Of a stretch of DNA of 64,000 nucleotides, positions 9,605-18,705 are shown in pieces; within the stretch, counting starts at the first letter, position 1; each line of letters starts with the position of its first letter. The translations under genes and the position numbers were made by a program. This DNA is from Streptomyces fodineus (GTDB lineage: Bacteria > Actinomycetota > Actinomycetes > Streptomycetales > Streptomycetaceae), in NCBI RefSeq assembly GCF_001735805.1, contig NZ_CP017248.1, positions 1,860,001 through 1,924,000 on the forward strand, given 5' to 3'. The notes beneath the pieces were generated by a model. The model did not search any database. It was not told the origin of the DNA and saw only the letters and a list, made by a program, of their open reading frames with translations.

Positions 9605-10024
9605 TTGCTGACTCTGCGACGTCCCCAGCTGTCCTGGGCCAAGCGGTTCGCGGTGCTGATCGCCGCCATCGCGTCCGTGCTCAGTGTGTCCGCCGTCAAC
9701 AGCCCCGCCGCGAATGCCGCGGTCTACAGCTCCTGCAGCATCGACGGATGCTCCGACGCGGCCTCGGCGAACTCGACCTGGTCCGACCTCGGCTACCCGA
9801 CCGCTCGCGGCTGGTACGACTGGCCGGACGGCGAGTGCAGCTACGCGGGCGGCGAGTTCTACAACAACGACGGGCAGTTGCCGTCCGGCGACACCTTCTA
9901 CGAGTACGACGTCTACCCACGCACCTGTGGCGCCCACCGGGACGCCTACCGGATCGTCGTCGACTCCGACACCGGCGTGGTCTGGTATTCGCCCGACCAC
10001 TACACCGACTTCTACCAGCTCTGA
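9605..10024 (+). CDS. Secreted guanyl-specific ribonuclease, RNase Sa/barnase family
   Basis: A 139-residue precursor. It has a signal peptide (KRFAVLIAAIASVLSVSAVN...AANA) with cleavage near residue 38. The mature domain ends in a segment matching RNase Sa: FYNNDGQLPS, then the catalytic Glu in TFYEYDVYP, an Arg in DAYRIVVD, and the catalytic His in YSPDHYTDFYQL. Cysteines at CSIDGC and RTC could form disulfides. Such enzymes cleave RNA 3' of guanosine outside the cell; self-protection is usually by a barstar-type inhibitor, and I see none next to this gene. The start is a TTG at 9605 after CTGGAGGGTTCC, an ideal Shine-Dalgarno. Confidence 0.87.
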   Translation: MLTLRRPQLSWAKRFAVLIAAIASVLSVSAVNSPAANAAVYSSCSIDGCSDAASANSTWSDLGYPTARGWYDWPDGECSYAGGEFYNNDGQLPSGDTFYEYDVYPRTCGAHRDAYRIVVDSDTGVVWYSPDHYTDFYQL

Positions 10025-10324
10025 CACTCCGACAGGATGTCAACCATCGGCCTGCTCAGACGTCCGGGCGACTGTCGTGGGCCGAGGTCCCAGCAGGGGC
10101 GGTCCTCCTGGGGCCGCCCCTCGCTCATGGGCAAGAGTGACGGATGCCCAAGGTGATGAGCGACTGGCTCGCTGGGGCAACACCATTGGGGCTCGCTCCG
10201 ACGCGGTCCAGGCGGATCGAGCGCGCGACCGGGCGGGCCCGTTGGGCTTGGGTGCTCCGACGGCGGTCGCCCGCCGCGTCCCTGCCCGCCGCGGACTTCG
10301 GTTGACGTAAGCGGGAAACCCGCC

Positions 10325-11103
10325 TCAGCGCCGGACCGGGGGCAGCGGGCGGACGGGGAGCGCTTCGACGCTGTTGCCGATGAAGCTGCGCTGGCGGGGC
10401 AGCTCGGCCTCGGGGACGGCGAGGTCGAGGTCGGGGAAGCGGGTGAAGAGCCGTTCCAGGGCGATCGTGGCCTCGAGGCGGGCGAGCGGGGCGCCCACGC
10501 AGTAGTGCACGCCCTGGCCGAAGGAGAGGTGCCGGCCCGCGCCGGGCCGGGTGACGTCGAAGCGGCCGGCGTCCGGTCCGTGGAAGGCCTCGTCGCGCCC
10601 GGCGGCGGTGTAGCCGGCGAGGACCGGGGTGCCCTGCGGGATCACGGTGCCGCCGAGGGCCAGGTCACGGGTGGGGTAGCGGAAGGGGAACCAGCTGACC
10701 GGGCCGTCCCAGCGCAGCGTCTCGTCCACCACGTCCGACCAGGTGGCCCTGCCCTCCAGGACCAGCGCCAGCTGGTCACGGTGGGCGCACAGAGCCCGTA
10801 CGGCATTGCTGATCAGGTTGAGGGTGGTCTCGTGGCCGGCGACCAGCATCAGGCGCATCGTGCCGATCAGCTCGGCCTCGCTGAGCCGGTCGCCGCCGTC
10901 CTCGCGGACGGCTATCAGGGCACTGGTCAGGTCCTCGAGGAACTCCTTGAGCGCGTCGTGCCCCAGGACGACCGCTGCGGGCACCCCGCCGGGCAGGATG
11001 ATGTCCGCGACAGGCCCCCGGGCCCGCAGGTGGGCTTCAGGGCGTGCGGGCAGCCGCCGACGGGGTCGACGACGTGCGCGGGCGCGGGGGTGTGGGAGGA
11101 CAA
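10325..11103 (-). pseudogene. Cytochrome P450, frameshifted and internally deleted
   Basis: The C-terminal half is a clear P450: I-helix AGHETTLN, ExxR in DETLRWDG, and the heme loop FGQGVHYCVGAPLAR with its Cys ligand. The N-terminus lies in another frame (SSHTPAPAHVVDPVGGCP) starting from a TTG at 11103 after GGTCAGGAG, so there is a frameshift near 11040. After GVPAAVVLGHDALKEFL the sequence jumps to EDLTSALIAV, so about 130-150 residues (helices B to G, substrate recognition sites 1-3) are missing from a normal 400-residue enzyme. No ferredoxin gene is adjacent. The locus cannot make a working P450. Confidence 0.8.
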
Positions 11104-11224
11104 GCCGGGACTCCTGACCGTATGAACGAATACCGGCCAACGGTGTGGTGTCGAAGGCCGGTTGTACAAGTCCGCTCGCCCCCGACCAGGCTCACGCACG
11201 CCTCACGCCGGGCGGCACCGGCCA

Positions 11225-12124
11225 TCAGGGTTGCCGATGTCCGCGCGCATGAGCGTTGACGGCCTGCCGCGCGAGCTCGACGTTGAACTGGGCACCTGCC
11301 AGGAGTGCCAGGTTGGACAGCCACAGCCAGATGAGGAAGACCACGACCCCGGCCAGGGAGCCGTACAGGCGGTGGTAGGTGCTCACATGAGAGGCATAGG
11401 CGGTGAAACCGAGGGACGTCGACAGCAGGAGCACGAACGCCAGGCCCCCACCCGGCGCCATCTTCCGCAGCGGACGCGACGGCGCGGGACCGGAACGATA
11501 GAGCACCAGGACCAGGGCGATGGCGACCAGTGCCAGAACAGGCCAGCGCAAGGTGTCCCATGCAGCCTGGGGAAGGCTGCCCATCTCCAGGGCTCGGCCC
11601 AGACGTCGTACCAGGCTGCTGCTCAGCAGCAGAGCGAGCGTCGTGGTCAGGAGAAGGACGATCAGCACCATGGCCGTGGCGATGATGCGCGGGGCCGTCC
11701 GCCACACCGGCCGGTGCGAGCTGACGTGGTACATGGCGTGCAGGGCCCGGCGAAAGACACTCAGATAGCTGGAGCCCGACCACAGGGCCCCGGCCGCGCC
11801 GAAGAAGACCAGCAGCCAGGCTGCCGAGGACTGGCCGGCCATCTGCTCCAGGGCGCTGCGCAGCAAGGCGCGGGATGCGGCAGGCGCGACGCCGGTGAGC
11901 CGGTCGATCACTTCCGGTTTCGCCGTGGGCATGGTGAGCCCCAGCACCGAGAGAAGCACCAGCAGCACCGGGAACAGGGCCAGGACCGCGTAGTAGGTCA
12001 AGGCGGCGGCCCAGTCCGTTACGTCGTCGTTCCAGATCGCCACAGGTGTCCGGCGCAGCGCAGCCCACCACTGGCCCCGTCGGCTGCCGGTCTCGCGCAT
12101 GGCACGGATGTTCTCGCTACCCAC
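11225..12124 (-). CDS. YihY/BrkB-family inner-membrane protein
   Basis: A 299-residue protein of the YihY/virulence-factor BrkB family (six membrane helices, often misannotated as RNase BN). The hallmark DWAAALTYYAVLALFPVLL lies near residues 34-52. Later conserved elements are GALWSGSSYLSVFRRAL, PGGGLAFVLLLSTSLGFTAY and YGSLAGVVVFLIWLWLSN. The family's molecular role is not established; transport or envelope functions have been proposed. The start was placed at a GTG at 12124 because GGAGGGGGG precedes it; the ATG at 12100 is the main alternative. The frame is also open further upstream to 12286, but that part does not look like the family. Confidence 0.85.
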   Translation of the reverse strand: MGSENIRAMRETGSRRGQWWAALRRTPVAIWNDDVTDWAAALTYYAVLALFPVLLVLLSVLGLTMPTAKPEVIDRLTGVAPAASRALLRSALEQMAGQSSAAWLLVFFGAAGALWSGSSYLSVFRRALHAMYHVSSHRPVWRTAPRIIATAMVLIVLLLTTTLALLLSSSLVRRLGRALEMGSLPQAAWDTLRWPVLALVAIALVLVLYRSGPAPSRPLRKMAPGGGLAFVLLLSTSLGFTAYASHVSTYHRLYGSLAGVVVFLIWLWLSNLALLAGAQFNVELARQAVNAHARGHRQP

Positions 12125-12282
12125 TGTCCACGCCCCCCTCCAGGAGCGGCCGATGCCGACCGCCCTCTCGTCCCGTGCCGGCACCCACCGGATGTGGTGC
12201 GTCGATGGCCGGCGTCCGCAGAGCGGAGGCCCGATGTCCGGCTGCCTGCCGCCCGCCTTCGTCCGGATGCCGCTCAGGGGGC

Positions 12283-12475
12283 TCAATCCTCGTCGAGGAT
12301 GTCCCGGACGGCGCCCTTGGGCCCTTCTCCGGCCGGTTCGACGTCCCCTTCGATCTGGTCAGGCCCCGCCCTCCGTGTCAAGACGCTCATCGCCGACTGC
12401 CTTGCAAGACCCTCTCTCCTTCGTCTTGCCCTTGATCTTGTCGCCCGCGTTGGCGGCCTTGTCCGACATCCTCAT
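12283..12475 (-). pseudogene. CsbD-family stress protein, frameshifted
   Basis: From an ATG at 12475 (or 12469) the translation reads [17 protein letters not shown] and then [14 protein letters not shown] before a stop. A one-base insertion near 12366 (an extra T between GCC and GACCAG) puts the rest in another frame: DQIEGDVEPAGEGPKGAVRD and ILDED. Joined, it is a complete CsbD-like protein of about 60 residues (small, hydrophilic, general-stress). A single-base sequencing error would restore it, so the broken state needs confirmation. Confidence 0.75.
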
Positions 12476-12574
12476 GGGCCCGTCCTTCCAGATCCGGGAT
12501 CGACGCGCGCGCAGCCCGTTTACCCGCCCCGCATGGAGTGATGTGCCGCGCGCACTCGGGGCTGGGCGGTTGGC

Positions 12575-12932
12575 CGTGCTTCCGACGAAAAAGGTACGGT
12601 CGATGCGACGCAGCAGCAGGTCGAGCCCGGCAACGGTGTACTCGACGCCGAACCGGCGGCGAACGATCTCGGCGGTCCGGGTCGGCGTCCAGCCTTGGTC
12701 GCTCCAGCCGCACGCGGCCGGACCGGCTTCCAACCCCGCTTCCGAGGCGTGTAGTCGGCTGGAGCCGAGCTTGCAGCGGGCACCGGCGGGGCCCTTGGAG
12801 ACCAGGGCCTGCCGACGGCACGAAGCCAGGGCCCGCCGCCAGCGGTCAGCCGACATCCGGGTTCGCCCTGGCGGCTGCGAAGAGGACTTGGTCGCGCCGA
12901 GCCCGCTCCTCGGCCGTCAGCCCACCGCCATC
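12575..12932 (-). pseudogene. IS630-family transposase remnant (N-terminal helix-turn-helix part)
   Basis: Minus-strand frames contain [18 protein letters not shown], then in another frame [11 protein letters not shown] and [16 protein letters not shown], then [20 protein letters not shown]. This is the order of the N-terminal winged-helix region of Streptomyces IS630 transposases. The catalytic DDE half is missing and there are at least two frameshifts. Confidence 0.72.
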
Positions 12933-13181
12933 GGGACACCTCGTCCCTCCGGCACTGCGCGGCCCACGACAGCCGTCACGACCCTGCGTAATCCGCGCCA
13001 CCTCCTCGGCGACGGGATCTCATCGCCGCCACAATCCCAAGGTCACGGACCTCAGTTGGGCGGGAGCAGTTCCACCAGGCTTGCCGCTGGGCGGACACGC
13101 AGGACACCAAATGCCAAGCCTTGGCCATTGGTTCATGTCATGATCACAAAGAGCTCTTCCCCGTGTGGCAGGACCCAGTGC

Positions 13182-13913
13182 ATGCGAACCATCAGCGTCA
13201 TCACCGCCGTACACGAAGGCGGCCACCACTTCATCCGTGACACCTATGAATCCCTGCGCGAACAAAAGCTCCCTGACGACTGGCAATGGGAGTGGTGCGT
13301 ACAAGAGGACGGCACCTCGGGCATCCCTGCGAGCAGCCTGCCCAGTGACCCCAGGATCACCTTCGGGACAGGACTGCAAGCGCGGATAGCGGTGACGCGT
13401 AACCACGCCCTCGCGCGCGCGACAGGAGACCTCATCCGGACGCTGGACGCGGACGATGTGCTCCTGCCGGGCGCGCTGGAGAGGGACATCGAGACACTGG
13501 AACGCGTCTCGTGGTGCGTATCCGCCTGCGTCGACCTCCACGAAGACGGGACCACCGCGCCGGGTCCTTACGATCCTCCAGGCGGCCCCTTGGAGCCGAC
13601 CCGCTTCTATCACGAGGTGCAGGAGCACCGTCTGTCCGTTCAGGCCACCACATTCGCCGCTCACCGTCGCCTGGTGCTCGCATTGGGCGGCTGGCAGGCA
13701 CTGTCCGGAGCCGAGACGATTGCTCTGCTCCTCGCCGCAGAAGCCGTGACGGCTGGTGAGTTCATAGCGGAGCCGAGCGTCCTCTATCGCAAGCATCCCA
13801 ACCAGACGACCGCATCGAACCACTACTGGGAGCCGACTGAAGCGGCCACTCGGATCGACGCGCTCATGCAACGCGCCAGCGCTCTGCGGGAGTCAGGCTG
13901 GAAGTGGCAGTAG
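13182..13913 (+). CDS. Family 2 (GT-A) glycosyltransferase
   Basis: A 243-residue cytosolic glycosyltransferase. It opens with the Rossmann-like strand MRTISVITAVHEGGHHFIRD and has a nucleotide-sugar and metal-binding DxD-type motif in IRTLDADDVLLPGAL near residue 88. RNHALARATGD before it is the usual GT2 signature. The acceptor region includes HRRLVLALGGWQ. Donor and acceptor are unknown. It stands alone between decayed genes, so any partner genes may have been lost. The ATG at 13182 has AGGA eight bases upstream; an in-frame ATG at 13140 would add 14 residues. Confidence 0.85.
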   Translation: MRTISVITAVHEGGHHFIRDTYESLREQKLPDDWQWEWCVQEDGTSGIPASSLPSDPRITFGTGLQARIAVTRNHALARATGDLIRTLDADDVLLPGALERDIETLERVSWCVSACVDLHEDGTTAPGPYDPPGGPLEPTRFYHEVQEHRLSVQATTFAAHRRLVLALGGWQALSGAETIALLLAAEAVTAGEFIAEPSVLYRKHPNQTTASNHYWEPTEAATRIDALMQRASALRESGWKWQ

Positions 13914-14224
13914 GTACGCCACCACCGTCGCGCGACGCACATGGGGTGAGCACGTGAAGGGAATCGGTCACGCAAACGCTGTCCACCCGGCGACGCGCCC
14001 ATCCCTCAAGCTCAGCCCAGCGGGCATCCGTTACCTACGTCGAGACCGAGCCCGCGGGCCCGCGAACCGCGCCGGACCCGATGTCCAACGCGGCCCCGGC
14101 AGGATGGACGCCGACGTCGCCTTGTTCGTCCACATCGCGGCGAACCGGAGTTGTCCGACGACCTTGCCGCCCTCACGCCGGAACCTCAGCTTCTGAGATC
14201 GCTGTCGATCGGTGGCCAGCGACC

Positions 14225-14510
14225 GGGCCACGCAGCCACGAGTGGGGGATGGCCGGCGAGTGGGTCATCAGCGAGCTGTGTCCCACGCCCATGCCGCCGC
14301 AGAGCAGCACAATCACCGGCACCAGCCACGGTTGGCCGTCAGTGCGAGATATGCCACCGCCGTGATCAGGAATCCGAGCGGGGTAAGGATGGAGCGGGTC
14401 CGCGCCGGCAGTTTCCGCCAGTAAAAGCCGCATCCGCCGAACGAGGCCGCCGCGGGTGCGAACGTGAAGCCGGCCCGGAGTGCGCTGTTGCCAAGACCGA
14501 GCGTCGGGCC
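14225..14510 (-). pseudogene. MFS transporter fragment
   Basis: Minus-strand frames carry LGLGNSALRAGFTFAPAAA, KLPARTRSILTPLGFLITAV and, one frame over, LVPVIVLLCGGMGVGHSSLM. Together these resemble helices 7-11 of a DHA2-type major facilitator drug transporter. Both ends are missing and a frameshift lies near 14340. It is a remnant only. Confidence 0.6.
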
Positions 14511-14516
14511 GCCCGC

Positions 14517-14960
14517 TCGGCGCACAGCTGCTGTGGCGCGTCTACGCCCGCCGCATCCTCCCCGCCGTCGAGGTCCTCGACGACGGCAGCTGACTGTCCA
14601 TGGTCTCCACCCCGACCGGCCGCAACCAGCTCGCAGGCTGGCTACACCGTGACCGGCGGCACGGCGTGGCACCCCAGGTCCGCGGCGTGGCCGGGCGCAT
14701 CATCGAGGCCAACATCACCATGACCGACCCGGCCACGGACACCTCCCGCAGCAGCCGACTGCGCCTGGTCACCACGTTCCTCGACCACAAGCGCTGCCCC
14801 GCCCGGGAGCTGGCCGCCCTCCCTCACCAGCGCGAGGAAACCGAGACCGCATACAACCGTTACCCCCACCACAACCCCGTCTTCCCGGCATCGGCTTTGA
14901 ATCGGCCCTGGGGGACGTACAACCACCGGGGCCAGCGGCGAGTGGACGCACTTCGAGTGG
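14517..14960 (+). pseudogene. IS4-family transposase remnant
   Basis: The plus strand reads GAQLLWRVYARRILPAVEVL, then DDGS, an in-frame stop at 14591, and LSMVSTPTGRNQLAGWL. Further on come GRIIEANITMTDPATD, SRLRLVTTFLDHKRCPA and ELAALPHQREETETAYN. This order matches the central and C-terminal part of Streptomyces IS4-type DDE transposases (the YREK-like HERWEIETAY appears as HQREETETAY). The first catalytic region and the C-terminus are gone. Confidence 0.72.
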
Positions 14961-15119
14961 CACCAGATCCGGTCTCATGAACTCCTCCGCGAGGCGGACG
15001 AGTACCGACTCGCCCAGCAAGACAGGGAGAGCCAGATCGGCTCCCCGATCCATGCCGGGCAGCACATGGCGACTGGCTACGGAGAGCCCCTTCCACGGCC
15101 TGCCTGCCGCCAATCGTGT

Positions 15120-15146
15120 TGATCATCACCGTCGACGGACTGATCA
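15120..15146. promoter_or_regulatory. Nested palindromes upstream of the acyl-CoA oxidase gene
   Basis: Two copies of the palindrome TGATCA (15120-15125 and 15141-15146) flank a perfect 10-base palindrome CCGTCGACGG (15129-15138). A possible -10 (TAGGTT, 15154-15159) follows 7 bases before the GTG at 15166. That spacing would give a leaderless or nearly leaderless transcript, with the palindromes over the -35 region. Regulator unknown. Confidence 0.45.
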
Positions 15147-15165
15147 CTTCCGCTAGGTTGCCCAC

Positions 15166-16974
15166 GTGACTGGCTCTCAACTTCCGTGCCCGCAAGGCAT
15201 ATCCGCAGACTTCACGCGCATACTGTTTGGCCCTCACGCACGGCGAATCCACGAGCCCTGGAAACGCCTGTTCAACGACACCCGGTTCGCCTTCCAGGAG
15301 GGACTCAGCCCACAGGAGCGGACAGCGCTTTCGTACGAGCGACTGCGGATCATCAACGAGGCCGTGCCAGACCCGATCGCTCTGGCCTCGGACATCGAGA
15401 AGCTCGCGGCGATGCACGAGTGGGCTGGAGTAGTGGATGCCGGCATGGCGACGCTCGCGAGTATCCATTGGAACCTGCACATCGGCAGCCTGGCCGACCA
15501 CGACGAGGGGCGGGATCTGCGCCTGTACGCCCGCATGGAGAGCATCGGGACATTCCTGTGCACCGAGCTGGACCATGGCAACGATGCCGCCGCGCTGGAG
15601 ACGCGGGCCACGTTCGATCCTGACACGAGCGGATTCATCCTGGATACGCCCACCGCCGGTGCTTGCAAATGGATGCCGAATACCTCCGGTACCGGTGGCG
15701 CCAAGAGCGCACTCGTTGCCGCCCGCCTGATCGTCGGTGAAGTCGACCACGGGGTGTTCCTCTTCCACACGCCACTCACCGACCACGAAGGTCGGCACTA
15801 CCCGGGCGTGGAAGTCCAGGTCCTCCCTCAGACCGCCAGTGCACCCGTCGACCACTGCGCCACCTACTTCCATGGCGTGCGCCTGCCCTTCGAGGCCATG
15901 CTGCAGGGCGAGCACGGGCGGCTGTCGCGTGATGGCAGGTTCACCAGCGCGCTGGGCAGTCCCCGCAAGCGGTTCCTGCAGTCGGTCCGACGCGTCCATG
16001 CGGGCAAACTCTGTATGACTGCCTACAGCCTAGGCGTGACACGCCACGCCCTCGCCGTCGCTATGCAGCACGCCCACCTGCGACTCACCTCCGGCATGAC
16101 GACAGGCCGCAAGGTCTCCCTCATCGAGCACCGCAGCCACCACGCCCCGCTCCTTTCTGCGGTCGCCACCACATACGCGGCAACCCTGCTGCACCGTGAG
16201 GTGGTACAGCAGTGGACGAGCAGCTCAGCAATCAGACGCGATGATGTGGAACGGCTGGCCGCCGTGGCCAAAGCCTGGATCACCTGGCAGGGGCGAGCGG
16301 TCATGACGGAATGCCGTGAGCGCTGCGGGGCACAAGGCCTACTGCTGTCGAACGGGATTGCCTTCCAACTGGCTGCGAACGAGGGGACGGTCACCGCCGA
16401 GGGCGACAATGTAGTCATTCTGGTAAAGGCGGCCGGCGAGATGCTGATGGGCGGGTTCACTCCGACGCCGGCTTCTGGGGTGCCTGCGATCGAGCGCTCA
16501 TTGGACGACTCGGAGTACCTGCAGGAACTCCTTGCAGACATCGAGCGTATCTGGCACAGCAGGGCCCGTAGTCGGCTTCGAAACGGGCCGGCCGGCGACC
16601 CGTTGGCACGGTGGAACGGAACCGTGACGCCGGCCTTGCGGCTCGTCGAAGCGCACGCAATTCGCCTTGCTGCGCAGGCCTTGCTGAGTGCCGCAACAGG
16701 AGAGGCCACCCCGGAAGTACGGGCAGTCCTCGCGAACCTGCACTGTCTGTTCGCCCTGCAGCAGGTCAAGGCGCACAGTGGGGATTTGCTCGCGGCCGGC
16801 CACATGACCTCCGGTCATGTGTGTCAGTTGCCCGACATTGAGGAGACACTCATCGAGGCGCTGGTGCCATATGCCCTGCCCCTGACTGAGGGCTTCGCCA
16901 CCCTTGAAGAGGTTCTGGGCACACATCCGATGTTACGCACCCCGAAGCCGGTGACCGAGATGATACCCACATAG
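15166..16974 (+). CDS. Acyl-CoA oxidase / acyl-CoA dehydrogenase family protein
   Basis: A 602-residue flavoenzyme-like protein with the acyl-CoA oxidase layout. An N-terminal helical domain is followed by the middle beta domain (residues about 140-250; TPTAGACKWMPNTSGTGGAK matches the oxidase substrate/FAD loop), and then two helical domains including RCGAQGLLLSNGIAFQLAAN, near the catalytic-base region, and EGDNVVILVKAAGEML. It should oxidise an acyl-CoA to the trans-2-enoyl-CoA, passing electrons to O2 or an ETF. The substrate is unknown. The only beta-oxidation-like gene here, it is convergent with the unknown/MmyB-regulator pair and starts at a GTG 8 bases after a candidate -10. Confidence 0.85.
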   Translation: MTGSQLPCPQGISADFTRILFGPHARRIHEPWKRLFNDTRFAFQEGLSPQERTALSYERLRIINEAVPDPIALASDIEKLAAMHEWAGVVDAGMATLASIHWNLHIGSLADHDEGRDLRLYARMESIGTFLCTELDHGNDAAALETRATFDPDTSGFILDTPTAGACKWMPNTSGTGGAKSALVAARLIVGEVDHGVFLFHTPLTDHEGRHYPGVEVQVLPQTASAPVDHCATYFHGVRLPFEAMLQGEHGRLSRDGRFTSALGSPRKRFLQSVRRVHAGKLCMTAYSLGVTRHALAVAMQHAHLRLTSGMTTGRKVSLIEHRSHHAPLLSAVATTYAATLLHREVVQQWTSSSAIRRDDVERLAAVAKAWITWQGRAVMTECRERCGAQGLLLSNGIAFQLAANEGTVTAEGDNVVILVKAAGEMLMGGFTPTPASGVPAIERSLDDSEYLQELLADIERIWHSRARSRLRNGPAGDPLARWNGTVTPALRLVEAHAIRLAAQALLSAATGEATPEVRAVLANLHCLFALQQVKAHSGDLLAAGHMTSGHVCQLPDIEETLIEALVPYALPLTEGFATLEEVLGTHPMLRTPKPVTEMIPT

Positions 16975-17025
16975 CTCGGCAGCCGTTCACAGCGCTGCTG
17001 TCCGCCAGCAGCGCTGCCTCACTTG

Positions 17026-17655
17026 TCACATCGCGTAGAGCCCGCGGTGCGCGGCGTAGGCAAAGCTGTCATTCGCGCTAAGAATGCGGATGATCTTGTC
17101 GCAGTGACCCGAGTACTCGCGCTCCTGCTCGGCGTCGAGGGCGAGGGCCGTCGCCGGCCCGTACGGTGCCACACGGCGAACGGCGCGGAGCAGCCCTGGA
17201 GGGGAGGAAAGGCTGAGGACCCGCATCACTCGACGGTAGACGTCCACGTAGTCGATGCCGTCGTTGATCTCCCGCAGCACGTCGCCCAGGGGGACGCGCC
17301 ACCCGTCCAGTTGGGCCCGGCGCAGCATCACGTAACAAGCTTCGAGGTCACCGGCGCGGTTTCCGACGTCCACCACATAGAGCCGCGTCAACCGTTGCCC
17401 CGCTACGCCCTCAAGCACGTAGCCGTCGTCGTCACCGGCCACAGCGTCTGGTTCCATCGTCTGGAACCGCTTGGGCAGCATCTGCTGCAACTCTCCCCAA
17501 CGCTCGTAGGCCTCTTCAACCGTTTTCACCTGGGGGGCCGTCAACTCAGTGCGGTAGTAGTAATAGAGGGAGTGAAGGAGCGGCTGTTCAAGTGAGACGA
17601 AGTTCGAAGCGAGTACCGGATCATCAGGTATGAGGACGTGCACGAACGCCTCCAT
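17026..17655 (-). CDS. Hypothetical protein, partner of the MmyB-type regulator
   Basis: A 209-residue soluble protein that I do not recognise. It has no signal peptide, membrane helix or obvious catalytic motif. Features are an aromatic run LLHSLYYYYRTEL near residue 28, a likely helical segment around EEAYERWGELQQMLP, and a C-terminus ending HRGLYAM. It lies 32 bases downstream of the XRE/MmyB-type gene on the same strand, so they are probably co-transcribed. Base composition is like its neighbours. Its 3' end converges on the acyl-CoA oxidase gene. Confidence 0.65.
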   Translation of the reverse strand: MEAFVHVLIPDDPVLASNFVSLEQPLLHSLYYYYRTELTAPQVKTVEEAYERWGELQQMLPKRFQTMEPDAVAGDDDGYVLEGVAGQRLTRLYVVDVGNRAGDLEACYVMLRRAQLDGWRVPLGDVLREINDGIDYVDVYRRVMRVLSLSSPPGLLRAVRRVAPYGPATALALDAEQEREYSGHCDKIIRILSANDSFAYAAHRGLYAM

Positions 17656-17687
17656 CGGAATCGGCTAGGGGCAAGACCAGGGCACGG

Positions 17688-18386
17688 CTATGCACTCTCT
17701 GTAAGGAATGTCAGCAGGCGGCATCCCTCTGATTCGGCCGCCAGGATGTGCACACGCCTGGTGCCGTTTTGTCTATGTCGCAGTGAGCCGGCGCGGCCGT
17801 TGATGTCGGTGCCGACCCTGGGAAGACTTTGGAGGCGAAGGTCATCGGTCAAGTCCGCGTACAGCCGACGGACAGCCGCATGGTCGCGATACCGGAAGAA
17901 CAGCAGGCGACACTCCTCCAGGAGGTAGGGAGCCCAGTCCTTCTCCCAATCGACGAGGACGGCGTCTCGTGCGCAGTCGGACAACAACGCCCAGCGCCAG
18001 AAGTTCTCGGGCACACCCTCGTCGTCGAACATCGCGCTGAAGGCGGCATTTCGAGCTACGAGCCGACCGTCCGGCGCCACGACACACATCATTTCCCGCT
18101 GGCCGTCAACGACACGCTGCAGATGGGGTGAGGACGTGTTCACTGCGGGCGGCGGCTCTAAGCCACACAGGTCAAGATGACCAAGGCGCAGGTCGTGCGT
18201 ACTGAAGCCGGGTGACGCCGCGATACGCAAGTACAGGTCCGGGGACGGGCGCATCCGGTCGTTCTCTATCTTCTCGGTGACACCCACGCAGCACCCCACG
18301 GCCTCGTCGACATCCGGCTGGTACTCGCGGGATGGTTCGCGCCCCACAGTTCCTCCCCCTGTCTCTGAACGGTGATCAGTATCCAA
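17688..18386 (-). CDS. XRE-type regulator with MmyB-like ligand-binding domain
   Basis: A 232-residue protein. The first 75 residues retain the second half of an XRE helix-turn-helix (DEAVGCCVGVTEKIENDRMR then PSPDLYLRIAASPGF). The rest is an MmyB-like domain (LQRVVDGQREMMCVVAPDGR; NAAFSAMFDDEGVPENFWRW; DAVLVDWEKDWAPYLLEECR), a PAS-like fold that binds a small ligand, shown for one member to be a fatty acid. The first recognition helices of a normal XRE domain are shortened. The start could be the ATG at 18386, a TTG at the same place in other readings, or a GTG at 18347 preceded by AGGGGGAGG. Probably co-transcribed with the gene at 17026. Confidence 0.75.
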   Translation of the reverse strand: MDTDHRSETGGGTVGREPSREYQPDVDEAVGCCVGVTEKIENDRMRPSPDLYLRIAASPGFSTHDLRLGHLDLCGLEPPPAVNTSSPHLQRVVDGQREMMCVVAPDGRLVARNAAFSAMFDDEGVPENFWRWALLSDCARDAVLVDWEKDWAPYLLEECRLLFFRYRDHAAVRRLYADLTDDLRLQSLPRVGTDINGRAGSLRHRQNGTRRVHILAAESEGCRLLTFLTESA

Positions 18387-18705
18387 CCATGCGTCCGGTC
18401 GGTCTCAATAGCAATTCCGGCCATCAACGTCCCGATCACTCGGTCATATAGGTCCAAATCGGACGCAATTTAACCCGCCCCAACGGGCAACGTCGACGAG
18501 CGGGAGCGCCGAATGATTCACGTACCGTAAGAACGAGAAGAGAATCGTTGCAGTGAGTGATGCTCAAGCGGCCCGATGGACGTCGAGCCAGGGGTATGGT
18601 CGGTATTCTCCTTCACAGCCCCCCGGGAGGCAGAGGGGTGCCGGCAATCTCGCCGACACTCCCTGGTCGCCCGCCGTCATTCGCCCCGGCACAGCTCTCG
18701 CCGTC
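18387..18705. other. Intergenic stretch between MmyB-type and ScbR-like regulators
   Basis: No convincing gene. A relatively AT-rich patch at 18460-18550 (AATTTAACCC; ACGTACCGTAAGAACG) is the likely promoter area for the minus-strand regulator. The plus-strand frames starting near 18553 have no family resemblance. Confidence 0.4.

Noticed and set aside
12099..13139. Long N-terminal extension of the glycosyltransferase frame
   Set aside because: The first 347 residues run antisense over the CsbD and IS630 remnants and have no domain; the real start has a Shine-Dalgarno at 13182.
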